This document shows positions 5,031-6,154 of a stretch of 6,154 nt of DNA, in pieces (position 1 is the stretch's first letter; every line of letters begins with the position of its first letter). The DNA lies in contig JAJXXG010000928.1 in NCBI GenBank assembly GCA_021781255.1, forward strand, positions 1 to 6,154, given 5' to 3'. This DNA comes from Acidobacteriota bacterium (GTDB lineage: Bacteria > Acidobacteriota > Terriglobia > Terriglobales > Acidobacteriaceae). The notes below the pieces were generated by a model. The model saw nothing but the letters and a program-made list of their open reading frames with translations, ran no database searches and was not told the DNA's origin. The position numbers were made by a program, and so were the translations under genes.

Positions 5031-5669
5031 ATGCCGCGGCTGCCCTTTCCGCCCACGGTGGTGGGCATTGCCGGCTGCTCCGGTTCGGGCAAGACCACGC
5101 TGGCCAACGAGTTGGCCCGCCTGATGCGCGGTCTGCGCTTTCATCTCGACGATTACTACCTCGACCTTTCAGATATACCCCTGGCCGAACGCGTGGAAAA
5201 GAACTTTGACGATCCGGCGATGATCGAGATTCCGCTGCTCGCCGAGCACGTTGCCGCACTGGCGCGCGGCGAAAGCATCGAGCGCCCGGTCTACGACTTC
5301 GGCACCTACACGCGCGTCAGGGGCCGCACGCAGCATGTCAATGCCGGCCCTTTTCTCATCGTCGAGGGCATCTTCGCGCTCTATTACCCGGAGCTGTTCC
5401 CCTACTATCACCTGCGCATTTTCATCGATACGCCGGAGGAGCTGTGTTTCCAGCGCAGGCTAAAGCGCGACATGGACGAGCGGGGACGCACGCCAGAATC
5501 GGTTCGCTTTCAGTATGAACATCGAGTGCGGCCTTCAAGCTTGGCTTATGTGCAACCGTCCGCCGCGAATGCCGATCTGATTGTGGATGGTGCCGGAGCG
5601 CTGGACTGGAAGGTGGAACGCGTGATAACAGAACTGCGCCAGCGCGGGCTGCTGGCGGCGGTGGCGTAG
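5031..5669 (+). CDS. Uridine kinase family P-loop kinase
   Basis: A 212-residue kinase of the phosphoribulokinase/uridine kinase family. The likely reaction is uridine (or cytidine) plus ATP to UMP (or CMP) in pyrimidine salvage. Motifs in order are Walker A GCSGSGKTT (15-23), HLDDYY (38-43), NFDDP (58-62), a substrate-site segment ERPVYDFGTYTR (84-95), FLIVEGIFALYYPE (108-121), and an Arg-rich lid RRLKRDMDERGRTPESV (142-158). The last 40 or so residues carry LIVDGAGALDWKVERV. Length matches Udk (about 205-215). The ATG at 5031 puts 12 residues before the first beta-strand, as in relatives. A GTG at 4995 that overlaps the phosphorylase stop (GTGA) would add 12 residues of non-family character and cannot be excluded. 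Family members differ in substrate, so uridine kinase rather than another small-molecule kinase is likely but unproven. Confidence 0.9.
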   Translation: MPRLPFPPTVVGIAGCSGSGKTTLANELARLMRGLRFHLDDYYLDLSDIPLAERVEKNFDDPAMIEIPLLAEHVAALARGESIERPVYDFGTYTRVRGRTQHVNAGPFLIVEGIFALYYPELFPYYHLRIFIDTPEELCFQRRLKRDMDERGRTPESVRFQYEHRVRPSSLAYVQPSAANADLIVDGAGALDWKVERVITELRQRGLLAAVA

Positions 5670-5681
5670 CAGAGCTGCGTA

Positions 5682-6152
5682 TTATTTTGCCGCCGTCAAC
5701 GCCGCCACCGGTACCAGCATATCTTCCTTGCGCATCACCAGGTTGGTGGCGTTAAGCGTAGCCAGCTCAAATCCGTGGCCGTGCGTGATCGCATCAGTCG
5801 GACAGGCTTCGACACAGTAACCACAGAAGATGCAGCGGTTGTAGTCGATGTTGTAGACCTTGGCGTAACGCTCCGACGAGGAGATGCGCTGCTCCTCGGT
5901 ATTTTCGGCGGCCTCAATGTAGATGCAATTGGAGGGGCAGGCCGCGGCGCACAGGAAACACGCCACGCACTTCTCCAGGCCGTTCTCGTCGCGCTGCAAG
6001 ACGTGCGCGCCGCGGTAGCGCGACTCGAGAACTGCTCCGCGCAGGGGGCCGGGCCCGTCAGGATAGTTTTCGACTTCTGTAGGCTGCAACGCCTCGCGAA
6101 AGGTGATGCTCATGCCCTTGGCGATGCCTGTTACGTTACGCACAATCGACAT
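5682..6152 (-). CDS. nuoI: NADH-quinone oxidoreductase subunit I
   Basis: A 156-residue ferredoxin-like subunit of respiratory complex I, on the cytoplasmic peripheral arm next to the membrane. It carries two [4Fe-4S] clusters (N6a, N6b) that pass electrons towards the quinone site. Both binding motifs are intact: C62-x2-C65-x2-C68-x3-C72-P and C107-x2-C110-x2-C113-x3-C117-P, each completed by the Cys that follows the first three. The N-terminal stretch GMSITFREALQPTEVENYPD (13-32) and the FRGAHVL-like RYRGAHVLQRDENG (45-58) are family features. The start ATG lies 2 bases from the window edge, so its Shine-Dalgarno is out of view and an upstream start cannot be ruled out. The gene converges on uridine kinase with 12 bases between stops, so it ends its transcription unit; other nuo genes, if linked, lie to the right. 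Confidence 0.96.
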   Translation of the reverse strand: MSIVRNVTGIAKGMSITFREALQPTEVENYPDGPGPLRGAVLESRYRGAHVLQRDENGLEKCVACFLCAAACPSNCIYIEAAENTEEQRISSSERYAKVYNIDYNRCIFCGYCVEACPTDAITHGHGFELATLNATNLVMRKEDMLVPVAALTAAK

Positions 6153-6154
6153 GT

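Noticed and set aside
5651..5718. Inverted pairing of uridine kinase and nuoI gene ends (8-bp CGGTGGCG at 5659-5666 and its complement at 5703-5710) as a bidirectional terminator
   Set aside because: The arms lie in Ala-rich codons of both genes (GCG/GCC runs), the loop is 36 nt and there is no U-tract at a suitable place; likely composition. The small GCAG-CTGC hairpin at 5669-5678 has too short a stem.

Overview
This window is part of a GC-rich bacterial chromosome, most likely from Acidobacteriota. The lineage call is an inference from three things. PheT lacks the N-terminal EMAP/OB-fold tRNA-binding domain that most bacterial PheT proteins carry. A TonB-dependent-receptor remnant has the C-terminal signature typical of acidobacterial Oar-like receptors (a GPGMENLD-type segment, then FEFRAEAF, a VFNHAQFF-type segment and SSGSFG). 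Gene content and codon use also fit. No database search was possible.

Left part (1-3635, all minus strand, transcribed right to left): a translation operon rpmI (L35) - rplT (L20) - pheS - S23-family four-helix-bundle gene - pheT (cut by the left edge after 387 codons). It supplies two large-subunit ribosomal proteins and both subunits of phenylalanyl-tRNA synthetase. A perfect GC-rich hairpin lies between rplT and pheS, and a second imperfect one between rpmI and rplT. The odd member is the S23-family gene between pheS and pheT. Its stop overlaps the pheT start (ATGA), it carries the pheT ribosome-binding site in its last codons, and a 12-bp inverted repeat brackets it, so it looks like a small inserted cassette. 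infC, the usual gene upstream of rpmI, is not present.

Middle (3636-4140): about 500 bases with no intact gene. It holds the operon's leader and a possible promoter, and a degenerate C-terminal fragment of a TonB-dependent receptor broken by a one-base deletion.

Right part: plus-strand purine nucleoside phosphorylase (4141-4998) and uridine kinase (5031-5669) form a small nucleoside-salvage unit covering purine and pyrimidine nucleosides. Converging on it, with only 12 bases between the stop codons, is nuoI (minus strand, 5682-6152), the ferredoxin-like subunit of respiratory complex I. It is the last gene of a transcription unit that lies outside the window.

There are no tRNA or rRNA genes, CRISPR arrays or complete transposable elements. 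The items most worth a second look are the S23 cassette with its repeats, the domain-reduced PheT, the frameshifted receptor fragment where infC is normally found, and the short ORF coupled to pheS.
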